NCBI GenBank assembly: GCA_036346395.1
Contig: CM070615.1
Span: forward strand, 1,865,534 to 1,929,533
Reading direction: 5' to 3'
Origin: Hsuehochloa calcarea
Lineage: Eukaryota > Streptophyta > Magnoliopsida > Poales > Poaceae
Length of the DNA stretch: 64,000 nucleotides
Under the pieces are notes generated by a model. The model saw nothing but the letters and a program-made list of their open reading frames with translations. It was not told the origin of the DNA and did no database searches. Both the position numbers and the translations under genes were made by a program. The stretch's first letter is position 1, and every line of letters begins with the position of its first letter. Positions 24,079 through 36,492 of this stretch are shown here, piece after piece.

Positions 24079-24690
24079 TGTAGGATCGAAAAGGCAACTA
24101 GAGGGGGGGGGTGAATAGGAGCTCAAATAATTTTTCGCTTAAGAGATTAGATTCAGCACAAATCTCACTCCAATAGCTATGAGAGCTATGAAGATCAATA
24201 GATAAGCACAGTGGAAGACTTACTTTGAATCTACTCCAACCCCTCAAAGCAAAAACCAGAAATCACACAGTTGTGCTGAAGAATCAGGACAATCGGAACT
24301 ACCGCAGGCAAACATGCGGAACTACCGATAATCGAAACTACCGCAGGTATAAGGGCGGAACTACCTATTATCCTGGAACAGCTTGACAACGAAAACCAAA
24401 ATTGACACAACTTTTGATCCGCTTAGCCAAACACTACGAAACATGAAACACAACTTCTCTAGAAGGTTAAGAACCTATTCCAATCAAAGATTTAGAAGAT
24501 CCACATCAAAGTTTCAACCTTTTTCAATTTGAGTGAAGTTCGGTTCAAAACCAAGTCAAAAGGTAAAACATGATCTAAATCTTGCTCGTGGGTAAAGGAT
24601 GACCAAGATGGTCTTGGATACACTCCCACATGTCATAGCAACCCAGATCACCACAAGGATAGCTGTGTTTATTGGAAGATAGCACTTTGA
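24079..24690 (-). repeat. copia (Maximus/SIRE-type) LTR-like segment, minus orientation
   Basis: The sequence from 24079 reads TGTAGGATCGAAAAGGCAAC, then a G-run and GTGAATAGGAGC. It is the reverse complement of the LTR end seen at 36400-36437 (CACCCCCCTAGTCGCC...CCTACA). A repeated CGGAACTACCG-like 12-mer occurs several times at 24292-24365. The far boundary is uncertain, and no primer site is visible beside 24079. Confidence 0.5.
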
Positions 24691-24699
24691 ATGTGGTAG

Positions 24700-25625
24700 A
24701 AGAAATTCAAGATACTATGAACCTTCCACTTATTCAGAGACTATATCTTCTAGTGTTTCAAAGAGATGGATGGTTGCCATGCATGATAAGATGCAATCTC
24801 TTGAGAAAAGAAGGTTATTCGCTGTAAATGGATCTTCAAGAAGAAATAAGACATTTCACCAACCGAAGAGGTTAGGTATGAGGCTTGTTGCTAAAGATAC
24901 AACCAAATTCTAGATATTGATTTCACAAATGTCTTTTCTCCTGTTGTGAAGCATAGTTCCATTCGTACCTTACCCAGAAAAGTGTTATACATGATTTTGT
25001 GCCTGAACAATTGGACGTGGAAACTACACTTTTATATGGGAGTTAGAGGAAGACATTTATATGGAAGGTTTTGTCTTTCTAGAAAAGGAGAATTATACTT
25101 ACAAGTTAAAGAAATTTCTTTATGGTCTGAAGCAATCACACAAAATTTTGTGCCTGAACAGTGGTACAAGAGATTTGACTCATTTATGATCTCTTAAGAT
25201 TTGAAAGATCTAATTATGATAGCTGTGTTTATTGGAAGACGGTTAATGACTCAACAATTTATTTGCTCCTATATGTTGATGATATGTTGATTGTTGTAAA
25301 AGACAAGACATAAATTTTAAAGTTGAAGGCATAATTGAGTAGTGAATTTGAGATGAAGAATCTCAGTCCAACAAAGAAGATTCTTGGTATAGAAATTACC
25401 AGAGATAAACGGTTTGAAAAATTATACCTAAGTCGGAAAAGGTATATTAATAAATTTCTTCGTCTTTTCAACATACACAAGGTCAAACCAGTGAATACTC
25501 CGTTAGCTACATATTTCAAACTTCCTTTAGCGTCATATCCACAGTCAGATGATGAAGTTACGTACATATCTAGAGTTTCATATGTCAATGCAGTTGGTTC
25601 ACCTAACATTGCTTTAGGTGTTGCA
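24700..25625 (+). pseudogene. copia reverse transcriptase remnant
   Basis: Degenerate copia text includes EQLDVETTLLYG (about 25009-25044), KKFLYGLKQS in another frame, the active-site box LLYVDDMLIVV (about 25264-25296), and MKNLSPTKKILGIEITRDKR (about 25353-25410). It ends abruptly where receptor-kinase sequence resumes. The adjoining LTR-like piece is on the other strand, so the two may not be the same element. Confidence 0.8.
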
Positions 25626-25639
25626 ACCTAAATGAATAC

Positions 25640-26303
25640 CTATAGTGGGTCAATCACTACAACCTGAAGCCAGAGAATATTTTGATGGAGCAGACTTTAG
25701 AACCTAAGATCACTGACTTTGGGTTGGCAAAGCTGCTCAGTAGATCAGTGACTAATCAGAATGAATCACGAGCACGAGGAACTATAGGTTACATGGCTCC
25801 AGAGTGGGTCGCTTGTTTACCATCCATGGCGAAGGTTGATGCGTATAGCTACGTAGTCGTGCTTCTTGAACTAGCATCAGGAACACGAGGTTTTGACTTG
25901 GTCATAGGTGAGGGGGATGAGAAGGTGCAATTGTTGCTCAAGAAGTTTGTTAAGATGCTTCCTCATAGATTGGGCGGGGAGGAACAAGGGGCGGATCAAG
26001 GAAAAAAGGTTGCCGGAATCATTACGAACACGTAACACTAACTTATAGCTAGTAATAAAGTGGTCACATGCTTATATACTAAGAGAACCAACCATGTGAG
26101 TTAGGCTAGAGGGCGTTGACATCACTTGACCCCGGTCCATACCGTTGTAGATCTGCCCTTGGGAGGAACTGTTGTTGTTAGCAGAGTTCGTAGATTTCAA
26201 ACTAGGCAACGAATTCAACTACTTGCAAGCAAAAGCATTGATCAAGTTAGTTGCTTCATGCTTGGAGGAAGATAGGAAGAAAAGGCCAACAATGGAATCA
26301 TGA
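25640..26303 (+). pseudogene. S-domain receptor kinase copy A, kinase C-terminal fragment
   Basis: The translation runs LKPENILMEQTLEPKITDFG, then GTIGYMAPEWVACLPSMAKV and YSYVVVLLELASGTRGF. It parallels the kinase C-lobe of the copy at 30186 (activation segment DFG present, GTIGY...APEW present). After an unrelated or scrambled 130-bp stretch it resumes in another frame (EFVDFKLGNEFNYLQAKALI, about 26184-26243) and ends with EEDRKKRPTMES at 26295. The Mutator-like element then interrupts it. The HCD catalytic-loop motif is damaged. Confidence 0.85.
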
Positions 26304-28457
26304 TTTTTTTTAAATAATATATTTTTAATGGAATTACATAAATAAATGTATATTTAATAAAATTATAAAATAAGCTTATGTCGTCATTCCAAATGGTGAA
26401 ATGGCTCTGTCGCCCACCGAACATTGCCAAATACCTATGTTGCCATTTGGAATGACGAGTTGCCCAAATTTTAAGAAAATCATCATTCCAAATGGCAACA
26501 GAGACCCTGCAAGTCCATGTCACCATTTGGAATGTAACACGATCTCCCCTATAATAGGACCACAAAATTTGGCCGAAATTCACTTTTGTTCCAAAAAAAA
26601 GAGAGTAGAGGGGAGTAGAGGAGCTAGCGAACCGCTGTCCATCCGGTTGTCCACCTTTCAGGTATTTTTTTAACTAAATGGATTAGATAGTTTTAGATGT
26701 ATGGTTATGTAATGTAGTATGTTGTAGTACATCCTTTTAGGTGTGTGTAGTTTAATTTTAGATATGTGGTTAATCATATAAATCTTGTTTATGGTGCAAT
26801 ACATAGATATGTTGGATGTAGTCGAATTCCAAATTTACTATAGTCAAATGACTATTCTGGGTGGTCCTGAGGGGGCATTATTTCTAATCAGTGATCGTCA
26901 GCCTAACAAGACCAGAGCAACGTACACTGGGCATTGTGATACGGTGGTTGTATTACACCTTTGAGTTGGACCATGCTTTGCACGATCTGAAATTGAGTTG
27001 CCTTGTCACCGAGTCACCGCATGGCACACATTGGGAGTTATTGCAGCTAAAGGACACAAGCCTAAGGTGAAGTAGTCATTGCTACATGACAATGATGGTG
27101 CTCCGTATGGTGTCATGACAACGAATCTAGCTGCGGTGTAAAATTGGGTCATGAGCGGCGCAAGGTTCCTCCCTTTGGTTGGTATTATGGATACAATTCT
27201 GCATGGCACTATAATTTACTTTGTTGAACAAAACAACATCGCGTCGCTCTCCATAGCGAATGATAGAGTACTGTACTCCGTTATGATCACCAAGTACATG
27301 GAGGAGAAGAGCAAGAAGGGTGAGATACATAAGTCATTCAAGATGGACACAAGAGAGCTTCGCTTTGAGATACTTTGCAGGGAGAAAGGACGTTGTGGGA
27401 TGAACCACGAGATGATCATCTACAAGTGCACGCTTGGCCACACTCGTTGCATATGCACTTGCAACAAGCCACTTCTCTATAGGTCATGCTCACATGTGAT
27501 GGCCGCATGCTCGATGTTGGCGCAGCAATCTGGCCAATGCCTTTCTAAATATTTCACCTAGGAAGAGGTGATGCTGACATGGAGTACAGAGCTGTATGGT
27601 TACGGCGTGGTTAGTTATTTCACCGCCATTATACCTGAGAGCAACTGATCTGGGTTGCAGACATTGATTGGCTGAAGGGAATGGTTGGCTGGCAGCAAAG
27701 ACAACGTATCAGGAATGACATAAACGAAGCAGAAGCTGGACGTCGTACGGGGAAATGCTCTATTTGCAGGGAGTTTGAGCATACCTTCAAGTATTACCAT
27801 GCGAGAAATGAACAACATGAAGTAGAGGTCGGCAATCCGGATGGTGCTATAGGGACCTCATCCGATCGACCCCACTCGAGGCGGGCATGGTGGAGGTCGA
27901 CATAGCGGACGTTGAGGTGAGAGCCACGGGGATGGTTTATCTTATTGAAAGGTGGCAGCCACGGGGATGGTTTGTCCTATTGAAATATGTTGTGATGAAT
28001 GTTTTGCTTACTATCATTGTGATTTGTCGAACAACTATGTGATGACGTCTATCATATTTAGTTATATTGTCTTATGTACCGATGTTAAGTCGTGTGTCAG
28101 ATTATTATGTGGAACCTCTACTAATATTTTTTTCTTATTTGTTTTTGTTTCTTACAATGTAACCACCTAATTTTATGCCTTCTGTTTATCACTAGTTTCA
28201 AACAAAAAAATTGAAAAAAAAAATTACAGGTTCTATCGCCATTTAAATTAGTGACAAGAGCTTGTCGCCAATTCAAATAGCGACTTAAGTCTCTGCCGCT
28301 ATTTGGAATGGCGGTAGAGACATTTCACACTGTTTGCATGGCGGCAGGGCTATAGGACCATTTGTCATTCAGAACGGCGACAGAAGTCTATTTTTTGTAA
28401 TTTTATTAAATGAACATTTATTTATGTAATTCTATTAAAATGTATTTTTTTAAAAAA
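26304..28457 (+). mobile_element. Mutator-like element (MULE) with about 95-bp terminal inverted repeats
   Basis: The left end (26304 to about 26398) and the reverse complement of the right end (about 28362-28457) match over about 95 bp, including GAATTACATAAATAAATGT versus AGAATTACATAAATAAATGT. A 9-bp target duplication flanks it: GAATCATGA at 26295-26303 and GAATCGTGA at 28458-28466. Nine bases is diagnostic of Mutator-type transposition. The interior is 2 kb and keeps only the C-terminal part of a MULE transposase, so the copy is non-autonomous. Copies of a CATTCCAAATGG-type motif lie near both ends. Confidence 0.88.
27151..27561 (+). pseudogene. MULE transposase C-terminal part with SWIM zinc finger
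   Basis: The frame includes CICTCNKPLLYRSCSHVMAA, a SWIM-type zinc finger (CxC...CxH) found near the C-terminus of MULE transposases. It is preceded by a region like the last part of the transposase fold. The DDE catalytic domain is absent. Downstream text in another frame (EVMLTWSTELYGYGVV, about 27568-27615) also fits the family. The finger probably bound DNA or partner proteins. Confidence 0.72.
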
Positions 28458-28466
28458 GAATCGTGA

Positions 28467-29765
28467 AGCTGGAAGTTAATGAAACAATGAATGAAGTGTC
28501 TATTTCAGTTAGAAGGCGGAAGGTATATCTTAGTAGTATGTTCAATTGTAAGCACCATACTACAATGTGTGTGTGTATAGTTGTATTTAAGTGTGTGCCA
28601 GTTACATCTCATAATTGTGCCATGTTATGTAGTAATGAAATATTGGTAGTGTATTGCATACTAGTGGTTCTTGTGTATGTTCAGTTTCTTTTAATAATTA
28701 TGGGTATGTATTGTCGTACTGACAATTAAAAAAAACTGCAAGCTTGGAGGTTGTCACATTCACATATCATGTCTGTACTAATCTGTTGTCTAATTTCAGA
28801 ACTGTGCTTGCTAAAATGTTTGTTTACCTAAGTTAGTTTATTTCAGTGTGTTTTTTCCCCTGATATGCATGTCCCATGGTACTTTCTATCTTCATTTCAT
28901 TTCATATATCTAAGATTTTTCATCTGAAAATTCCAAATGCAGCAAGAGTGCACAGGTATCCTTATCCAGTTGAGAATCAAAAAGTGCTGCTTACTTTCTA
29001 TCTTCATTTCATTTCATATATCTATGATTTTTCATCCGAAAATTCCAAATGCAGCAAGAGTGCACAAGTATCCTTATCCAGTTGAGAATCAAAAGGTGCT
29101 CCTCCAAATCACCTATGTTAACTTTGACAAACATATAGGATATGTTTTTTTTTTCCTGGAAAAATGGTATTGTCATTTCTATATTGTCAGCAATGTTCAT
29201 GAGCTGCTTGTCAGTGCTCTGATGTAATAGGCAGCCCTTGAACAAGTAAAGAGAAATGATTTCATCCTGCTGGGAACATCTAACCCCACAGCCTGCTCCA
29301 AAACAAACTTGCCGGATCAAAATAGTACTTGTTTCGTCAAGCGGATCGGCCACACATGATGATATGAAGATATCACTGAGTATGTGGCGGGAAATGTGAA
29401 ATACTGAAGTTCTACAAGTCATCTTATCTCATCCTCCTGGTCATTAATCTGTACTTAGAGAAAGATTTAGTATCATTCTCCTATATTTCCAGTGGCCAAC
29501 ACTTTCATTGGTTAGTTCAGCAACATATTTAAAGCATACAACCAACGGAAGATTGATATGCTGCTCCGAAAAATTTACAGGTGATGGCAATTTGGGCAGC
29601 CACTTGCCATACCACATTTTTCATCTTGTTGCCACTGCTGATACACCATCGAATGCCCATGTCAATAGATTTTTCACCTTGTTGCCACTGCCGATGGCAA
29701 TCATGCTTCGTCAGCTTTATCCAGTCCCGCAGACTACAGTTTGGATTTATCGGTGCCTAGCTCAG
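28467..29765 (+). other. intergenic stretch, probably decayed 3' flank of receptor kinase copy A
   Basis: The first 30 bases (AAGCTGGAAGTTAATGAAAC...) resemble the end of the receptor-kinase coding region at 32596-32620, so the copy A tail seems to resume after the MULE. I recognise no gene beyond that. A 112-bp tandem duplication is at 28880-29103. The rest is AT-rich. Confidence 0.5.
28880..29103 (+). repeat. 112-bp tandem duplication
   Basis: The unit TACTTTCTATCTTCATTTCA... occurs at 28880 and again at 28992. The copies differ at only a few bases (for example CTAAG versus CTATG). No coding meaning is evident. Confidence 0.85.
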
Positions 29766-30185
29766 TGAATACGACTTAAAGATCGACATTGCTGCTCGAC
29801 GGCGACTACACTGACCCTATCCTCACTCTTCAAGGCTGCGATGTAAACCATGGTCAATTCATTTGAATGTTCAAATGCAAGACTGGTATATTATTTTGAT
29901 TGGTCTGTCCAAGATTTGTCACTATATGGGCTTTTCATTGATCTTTTTTCCTGGTGGTTGCAAAATCTGACTAGGAGTGCATGTGAGACTCTCGTGTGCT
30001 ATAGCCATTGCATTTAAGAATCACAATGTACAGAAAGAAAACTCTGATAAGTTGAACAGTGTAGCACTCCGAATTTGACTAGGAATGATGGTTTGCTTTC
30101 AGGATTGAGACACAAATTAAGTATAGCACGGGATATAAGTAATTGTGCAGTCATCAGAAAAACCCATCCCTTGCAAGTTGCAACC
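29766..30185 (+). promoter_or_regulatory. upstream region of receptor kinase copy B
   Basis: This 420-bp region lies upstream of the chosen start codon. It is duplicated nearly unchanged at 46389-46812, where it precedes a truncated copy of the same gene. Conservation in the duplicate shows the duplicated block included promoter and 5' leader. GATATAAG at about 30131 could serve as a TATA element but is close to the ATG. Confidence 0.5.
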
Positions 30186-32617
30186 ATGGACGTCCCTGCT
30201 CTTTCTACTTTCCTTGCCACTGTTTCTCTCTCTTTTTTTGTTCTATTTTCAAGAGCTGCACCTCACGACATTCTACCATTGAGATCCTCCCTTACCGTTG
30301 AAGCCTACCAAACCAACATTCTACAATCATCAGACGGCACCTTCTCCTGTGGCTTCTACAAAGTCTACAAAGAGGCCTTCACATTCTCAATATGGTACTC
30401 CAAGGCAGCCAACAAGACCATCGTATGGAGCGCAAACCGCGACCACCCTGTCCATGCCAGGGGGTCAGCCCTCACCTTGCAGAAGGATGGCAACATGGTC
30501 CTTACAGATTATGATGGCACAGTTGTGTGGCAAGCTAATGGCAACTTCACAAATGTTCATCATGCTCAGCTGTTGAATACTGGGAATTTCATCATGAAGG
30601 ACTCAAGTGGCAACATCGTATGGCAAAGTTTTGATTCACCGACGGACACTTTCCTGCCAACTCAGCACATCACTGCTACTACAAAGTTAGTCCCTACAAC
30701 TCAATTACGTGTTCCTGGTAACTACATCTTCCGTTTCAGTGATCTATCATTGCTGTCACTTATATATGATGTTCCTGAAGTTTCGGATATATACTGGCCA
30801 GACCCTGATCATAATATCTACCAGAATTTAAGAAACCAGTATAACAGTACTAGGTTGGCAATTCTTGACAATAATGGTAGCCTTGCATCGAGTGATTTTG
30901 CTGATGGTCAACCACTTGTGGCCTCTGATGCAGGGCCAGGGATTAAGAGAAGGCTAACTCTTGACCCTGATGGTAATGTCCGGTTGTATAGCTTGATTGA
31001 CTCAGATGGGTCATGGTCAGTTTCAATGGTAGTAATGTCCCAATCTTGCAATATTCATGGTTTATGTGGTCCTAATGGAATTTGCCACTACTCGCCTACA
31101 CCTACTTGTTCTTGCCCACCAGGATACAAAATGAGCAATCCAGGTAACTGGACTGAAGGTTGTAGGGCTATTATCAACATAACATGTGACCATCAGGAAC
31201 CTCTGAAGTTTGTGAAACTCCCCATACGGATTTTTGGGGCTCTGATCAGAAACATCTTCCCGAAGTTTCTTTTCAGGCTTGTAAGAACATCTGCATGAGT
31301 GACTGCACCTGCAAAGGCTTTCAATACCAGGAAGGTACAGGGTCATGCTATCCAAAAGCTCATCTTTTCAGTGGAAGAACTTACCCGACACCCGATGTGC
31401 GAACAATATATCTCAAGATCTCCGCAAGGTTGAATGTTTCAAATGTACCTGTTCCTCATTCCAATGTGTTTGATTCCGCACCAACTCGTCTTGACTGCAG
31501 TGAGATGAGCAAAAGAATGATACAACCATTTCCAGATGTGCATAAGACTGGTGGGGGAGAATCAAAGTGGTTTTACCTCTATGGGTTTGTAGCCGCATTT
31601 TTTGTGGTTGAAGTTTCCTTTATAACATTTGCATGGTTCTTTGTTTTGAGAAGAGAGATGAGGCCATCAGAAATATGGGCAGCTGAGGAAGGTTACAAGG
31701 TAATGACTAGTCATTTTCGAAGATATAGTTACAGGGAGCTGCTGGAGGCAACTAGAAAGTTTGAAGTTGAGCTAGGAAGGGGAGGCTCAGGCACTGTTTA
31801 TAAAGGTGTCCTAGAAGATGATAGACCAGTGGCAGTGAAGAAGCTGGAAAATATAAGGCAAGGCAGGGAAGAGTTTCAGGCTGAGCTGAGTGTCATTGGG
31901 AGGATTTACCACATGAATCTGGTGAGAATATGGGGGTTTTGCTCAGAAGGATCTCATAGGTTGTTAGTTTCTGAGTATGTTGAGAATGGCTCACTGGCTA
32001 ACATTTTGTTCAATGACAAAAACAATATCTTGCTGGACTGGAGGCAAAGGTTTAATATCGCATTAGGTGTCGCAAAAGGATTGGCCTATCTTCACCACGA
32101 GTGCTTAGAGTGGGTCATCCATTGTGACGTGAAACCTGAGAACATACTGCTGGACCAAAACTTTGAGCCTAAGATCACCGACTTTGGGTTGGCAAAGTTA
32201 CTAAACCGAGGTGGATCCAATCAGAACACATCTCATGTGCGAGGAACAATAGGTTACATTGCTCCTGAGTGGGTTTCTGGTCTCCCAATCACAGGAAAAG
32301 TTGATGTGTACAGTTACGGAGTTGTGCTCCTTGAGCTTTTGTCAGGCACTAGAGTTTCAGAATTGGCTGTAGGTTCGGATGTGGAGGTGCATATGGTGTT
32401 CAGGAAGCTTGCAGACAAATTGCAAGGGGATGAACAATCCTGTATTGATGAATTTGTGGACTGCAAATTGAGTGGCCGATTTAGCTACGTGCAAGCAAGA
32501 ACATTGATCAAGGTGGCTGTTTCTTGCTTGGAGGAAGACAGAAGCAAAAGGCCAACTATGGAATCTATAGTCCAGACTCTCCTTTCAGTCGATGAAGCTG
32601 ATAATACACTGAATTGA
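30186..32617 (+). CDS. S-domain (G-type lectin) receptor kinase, ZmPK1-like, with a 1-nt frameshift
   Basis: This is an intronless receptor-like kinase. The order is: signal peptide (about 24 residues from MDVPALSTF), B-lectin domain, EGF-like module (SCNIHGLCGPNGIC), PAN-type cysteines (CKNICMSDCTCKGF), one membrane helix (about 31573-31650), and a kinase with GRGGSGTVYKG, VAVKKL, HCDVKPENILLD, ITDFGLAK and GTIGYIAPEW. The Cys in HCD makes it a non-RD kinase. At about 31223 one base appears to be missing (CTCCCCATACGG where the family has Pro-Asn-Thr-Asp). This ends the first frame at 31298 and puts the rest in the next frame. Without it the length would be about 810 residues, normal for the family. 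An in-frame upstream ATG at 30075 was not used because the signal peptide begins at 30186. It is either a young pseudogene or an assembly error. Confidence 0.88.
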
Positions 32618-33046
32618 AGTAGTATACTTTTTTGAATGCTTAAGAGTACTTGATTGCAAGGATTATACATGCTTGTAACTAAAATGTATTTGAACACCGG
32701 ATCTAATGTTGGTAGGTGTGTTTCTTTATCTGAATATTGGTTATGTAGTAACAATGGTTAAAAAAAATCATGTTCCCCACACAACTCTGAAGGCTTTTTT
32801 TTTCTTTGAAACTACACACAACATTGAAGTTGGCAAAAACATGTCACTATGATTTGGCTTAGTCTTGGAATTTTACTTCACTTGCTAAATGACACCGCAT
32901 CTTTACTTCAGTTGATTAATGGGATGCTTATCTTGCTGATATTTACACTCATCTCCTATTCACTATTTCTTCTTTCCTGCCTTGATGGTGATCACTGATC
33001 AATTGACCATCAGTATAGTGGAAACCATGTACTTTTGCATTGGTCC
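32618..33046 (+). other. 3' flank of receptor kinase copy B
   Basis: AT-rich sequence follows the TGA and probably contains the 3' untranslated region. I see no gene. It ends at the CAGAT target duplication of the next LTR. Confidence 0.5.
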
Positions 33047-34573
33047 CAGATTGTAACACCCTAGCCCAACATGAGCCTAGAATGCTTACTAAAATAATAA
33101 GATAACAAATTAAATTATAAGTCTTTCCACTAAATTTCGACAGAACCTCCCTTGTACGGTTATGCATACAAGGGGTTCTAACAAAATTCAATATCATAAT
33201 CAAATATTTCAACAACCAATTTAATTCATAATCGCAAATAAACTACAATGATACACTAATCAACTCTATTACCAAAATAACAGAAGCATGAAAGCATATC
33301 CAATAAAAACATCCTAATGGTTTGCTCCATTATTAATTCATAGTCCAAAATTATTCATTCATGCAAGTTCGTGGAAGTGTGCAACAGATCATATCACTAA
33401 CCCTTCCCATGCATGACGTCCGAGCAAGAGATACCTAAAAAAATACAAACAAACAGCAATGGTGAGTCCATGACTCAGCAAGTGCAAATAAGTCAGTAAA
33501 CCAGTTTTACAACTTTGTCACAGTCAATCAATCACAATTTCCATCTCAAGAACAACTCATATGCTGCATGCAATGCAAATGCCATAGATGCACCTTTTCT
33601 TTTCTCTTTGTATTTACCGGTAATGCGGAGTATGCCGTCGATGCATACTCATGCCTGTGCTATCTAGCACAGAGACCATAAGCCTACAATCCACAAGTGT
33701 AGGGACCATAAGCCCGTCCAACCATGACGGGGACCTCAAATCAATACTTGACCTCCACATGACCAAGTCCTAAGGATAACAATATGATGCATATGAATCA
33801 TCTCAATTATCCAACATAAGCATGTAACAATTCAACAGTGATATTCATGAATAAAGATTCAACATAAACGTGTAACAATTTAGCGGTGTCATTCATGAGT
33901 AAAGACATAATCACAATACAAATGTCCAAGCATTCACCATAATAATTCTACCGATTAATTTCACTTGCCTTGACCGTGCGAAGATTGATGATGCGGAGAT
34001 GGCGCTGCCCCTGGAACCAACCCACTGCCTGAACATTTTAAACAACCTTAAAAAGAGAATATTTCTGGACAAGATATTGCTAGAAACAAATATATAACAA
34101 GCAACGCTCCCTAACGCAGCCCAAAACACCAACTCGCATAACAACACTATATCCCAGAACGGGATAGCCCCCTTCTAAAAATCATAACTTTCTGTAGATT
34201 TAACCAAAATTAGTGATATTTGATCTCTTGGAAAGCTTACAAAATTTTCCACAATAAACTAGTTGGCAAGACTGCCAGATTCTGCCATCCTCTATCCCTA
34301 CCAAACAGATTACTCAACCTGCTAAAACTCGTTAGAGGTTCTGGACAGCGAGACTAAAACTTATGTAACATCTAGCACAAACATCCAAAAAATATAATCT
34401 TTAGCCCCAGGAAATCTTATGAAAATACCTGCAACTTTTGTGTTTGTGCAATCCTCTAAAAAATTCATTATACAATTCCTAATAACCAGTTATTACAATC
34501 TGTCAGAACCTGACAGACTGAAGGAATAGTGGTACAAGAAAAATCCATATATTTCAAATGGCTTATCCAAAAT

Positions 34574-36437
34574 TGTGGATATCGTGAGGATATATGCATG
34601 ATCTTAGGATGATGAGTCAATTGGCAATGGCATTGTTGGTTTACAAATTCTCGCATTTTCGGGTTTGCTTGATCTTTGTCAGTCACTAGCGATCGACCGC
34701 CCAGTCACGGCCGGTCGGATCGGCGATGGATCCGATCCGGCGATGCTTGCCGGTCCGACCGCCCAAAGGTCTTGATGGAGTTTGGGGCTAGGCCAAAAAT
34801 AGGTTGTGTAGGCTAGTGAGGGGAGTCTCCTGGATGTGGTCACATAATTTTTAGAGCTCTCAGTCAAAAGTTCTATTCATTTGAAAATTCCAGAAGGTTT
34901 CAGTTTTTCGAGATGAAAATTTGGCTAAGTCTTTTCGGGCGGTCCGACCGTCGTTGTGGCAGCGGTCCGACCGGCCTGAAATCGGTCAGACCGGCCGTGT
35001 GGGGCGGTCAGACCGCCAATCACTTGGAGGTTAGTCTTCTTGGCATTGTTGTGATTTGAATGTGGGTAATGTATGAATTTCAATGCTTTATTGTTGCATA
35101 TTGCATTGTTGAACTAACGTGGATCAAGTTGTGAAGAACTTGTTTCGGAGACGATTTGTTTGTCTATTGCTGTGTAGGTGGCTTGCAGGTCAACAACGTC
35201 AACGGTGAGGTGGATCGGGACTATGCTTGGAGAGATGAGGTCCAGAACGATCATGGATGCCGGATGAGGTCGTGTGACTCAAGCATGGTGCAGAATGGGC
35301 AAGATGGATCGAACGAGCAGTTCGTTGCAGCTGGTTGGATCAGGCGGTGCGGAAGTCAGTGCAAGTCCCTAGGATGTTCCGATGGGATTCGGACGGGAGA
35401 GACTTGCCGACATGATGAGAGCCGATGATCAACCTACACGTGGTGAAGCAGGCGATTGCTTCAACAGATGTGTGTGAGTGGGTCCCATGTGTGTGTGTGG
35501 GTCCCATGTGTGAAACCCTAACTCTCCATATAAATAGAAGGGGTGAGATGTAAAAGCCCCTAAGCATTCATTTGGACTCCTCCACCTTTTTTAGGGTTTG
35601 GAGAGGAGAGGAGAGGGGAAGCTAGGGTTTGGAGAGATTTGATTGTGGGCTCTTTGTTTGAGCTCTTGTCCTCCTTGAAGGAGTGGCTTTGTAAGCAACA
35701 TCTTGATTCAATCAATCTTTTGATGTTTGCTCAAGGGTGAAGTCTTTCTTGTGTTCTTCTCTCTTTTGTTGATTTTGGTGCTTCCTTGATCCGGTTGTTA
35801 TTGGTTGGTCTCTTGACCGATTTTACCTTGCTTTGATGTGTGGGAATACTCCTAGAATCATCTAGATCATCAATCCCCCACAAGCAAGTGTTGGATCAAG
35901 TTTTTCATATTTCTAGGGTTTGAGCACCTCTTTGGTAAATCCATAAGAGATCGTTTCTACGAAGTGGATCTGAACGATCGTCGCTAGAAATAGGTCTTAG
36001 ATATCCTTAGGGAGGTGTGCTTCAAATTTGGTCAAGTTTCATTGGTTGATTCAAAAGTTGGACCAATTTTCATTTTGGTTTTGGGCTTGGTATTTCGATT
36101 CTGCACTAAATCAGTCTGACCGATTTAGCAACGGCGGTCAGACCGCCAGCTTTCGGACCGCCCATTAACTGCCGGTCGAACCGATTCCCAGTGGTCAGAC
36201 CGCCACTTGTCTGCCGGTCAGACCGCCAGTGTCCAGACCTGCCCAGTGAGTTTAATTCTCCACATTTGTGTATTGTGGTTTAAGGGGGTAATTGAATTCA
36301 ATACAAGGCTTACTCTGTGCGTGTACTGATCTTCTTAGCTTTCTTAGCTAAAGGAGAAAAGTTTATGTTGAATTTGATTAAGGCGAAAAATCGAGAAAGC
36401 GTCTATTCACCCCCCTAGTCGCCTTTACGGTCCTACA
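34574..36437 (+). repeat. copia (Maximus/SIRE-type) 5' LTR, 1864 bp
   Basis: It starts TGTGGATATCGTGAGG and ends GCCTTTACGGTCCTACA, immediately before a primer-binding site. It contains CGGTCAGACCGCC-like 12-mers in two clusters (about 34690-35030 and 36110-36240). A TATAAATAG box at about 35530 is a likely promoter. The flanking AAAAT (34569-34573) may be its target duplication. Confidence 0.85.
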
Positions 36438-36439
36438 AG

Positions 36440-36451
36440 TGGTATCAGATC
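36440..36451 (+). other. primer-binding site of the copia element
   Basis: TGGTATCAGATC starts 2 nt after the LTR and matches the initiator-methionine tRNA 3' end over its first ten bases. Confidence 0.75.
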
Positions 36452-36492
36452 CGGTTAGCTCTTCTCATAGATCTTAACCGGTCTTTGGAGCC

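Noticed and set aside
30075..30185. Upstream in-frame ATG for the receptor kinase, adding 37 residues
   Set aside because: The hydrophobic signal peptide begins at the ATG at 30186; the added residues would bury it.
34690..36240. Clustered short repeats that could suggest a CRISPR-like array
   Set aside because: Spacing is irregular, repeats vary, and they sit inside plant LTRs.
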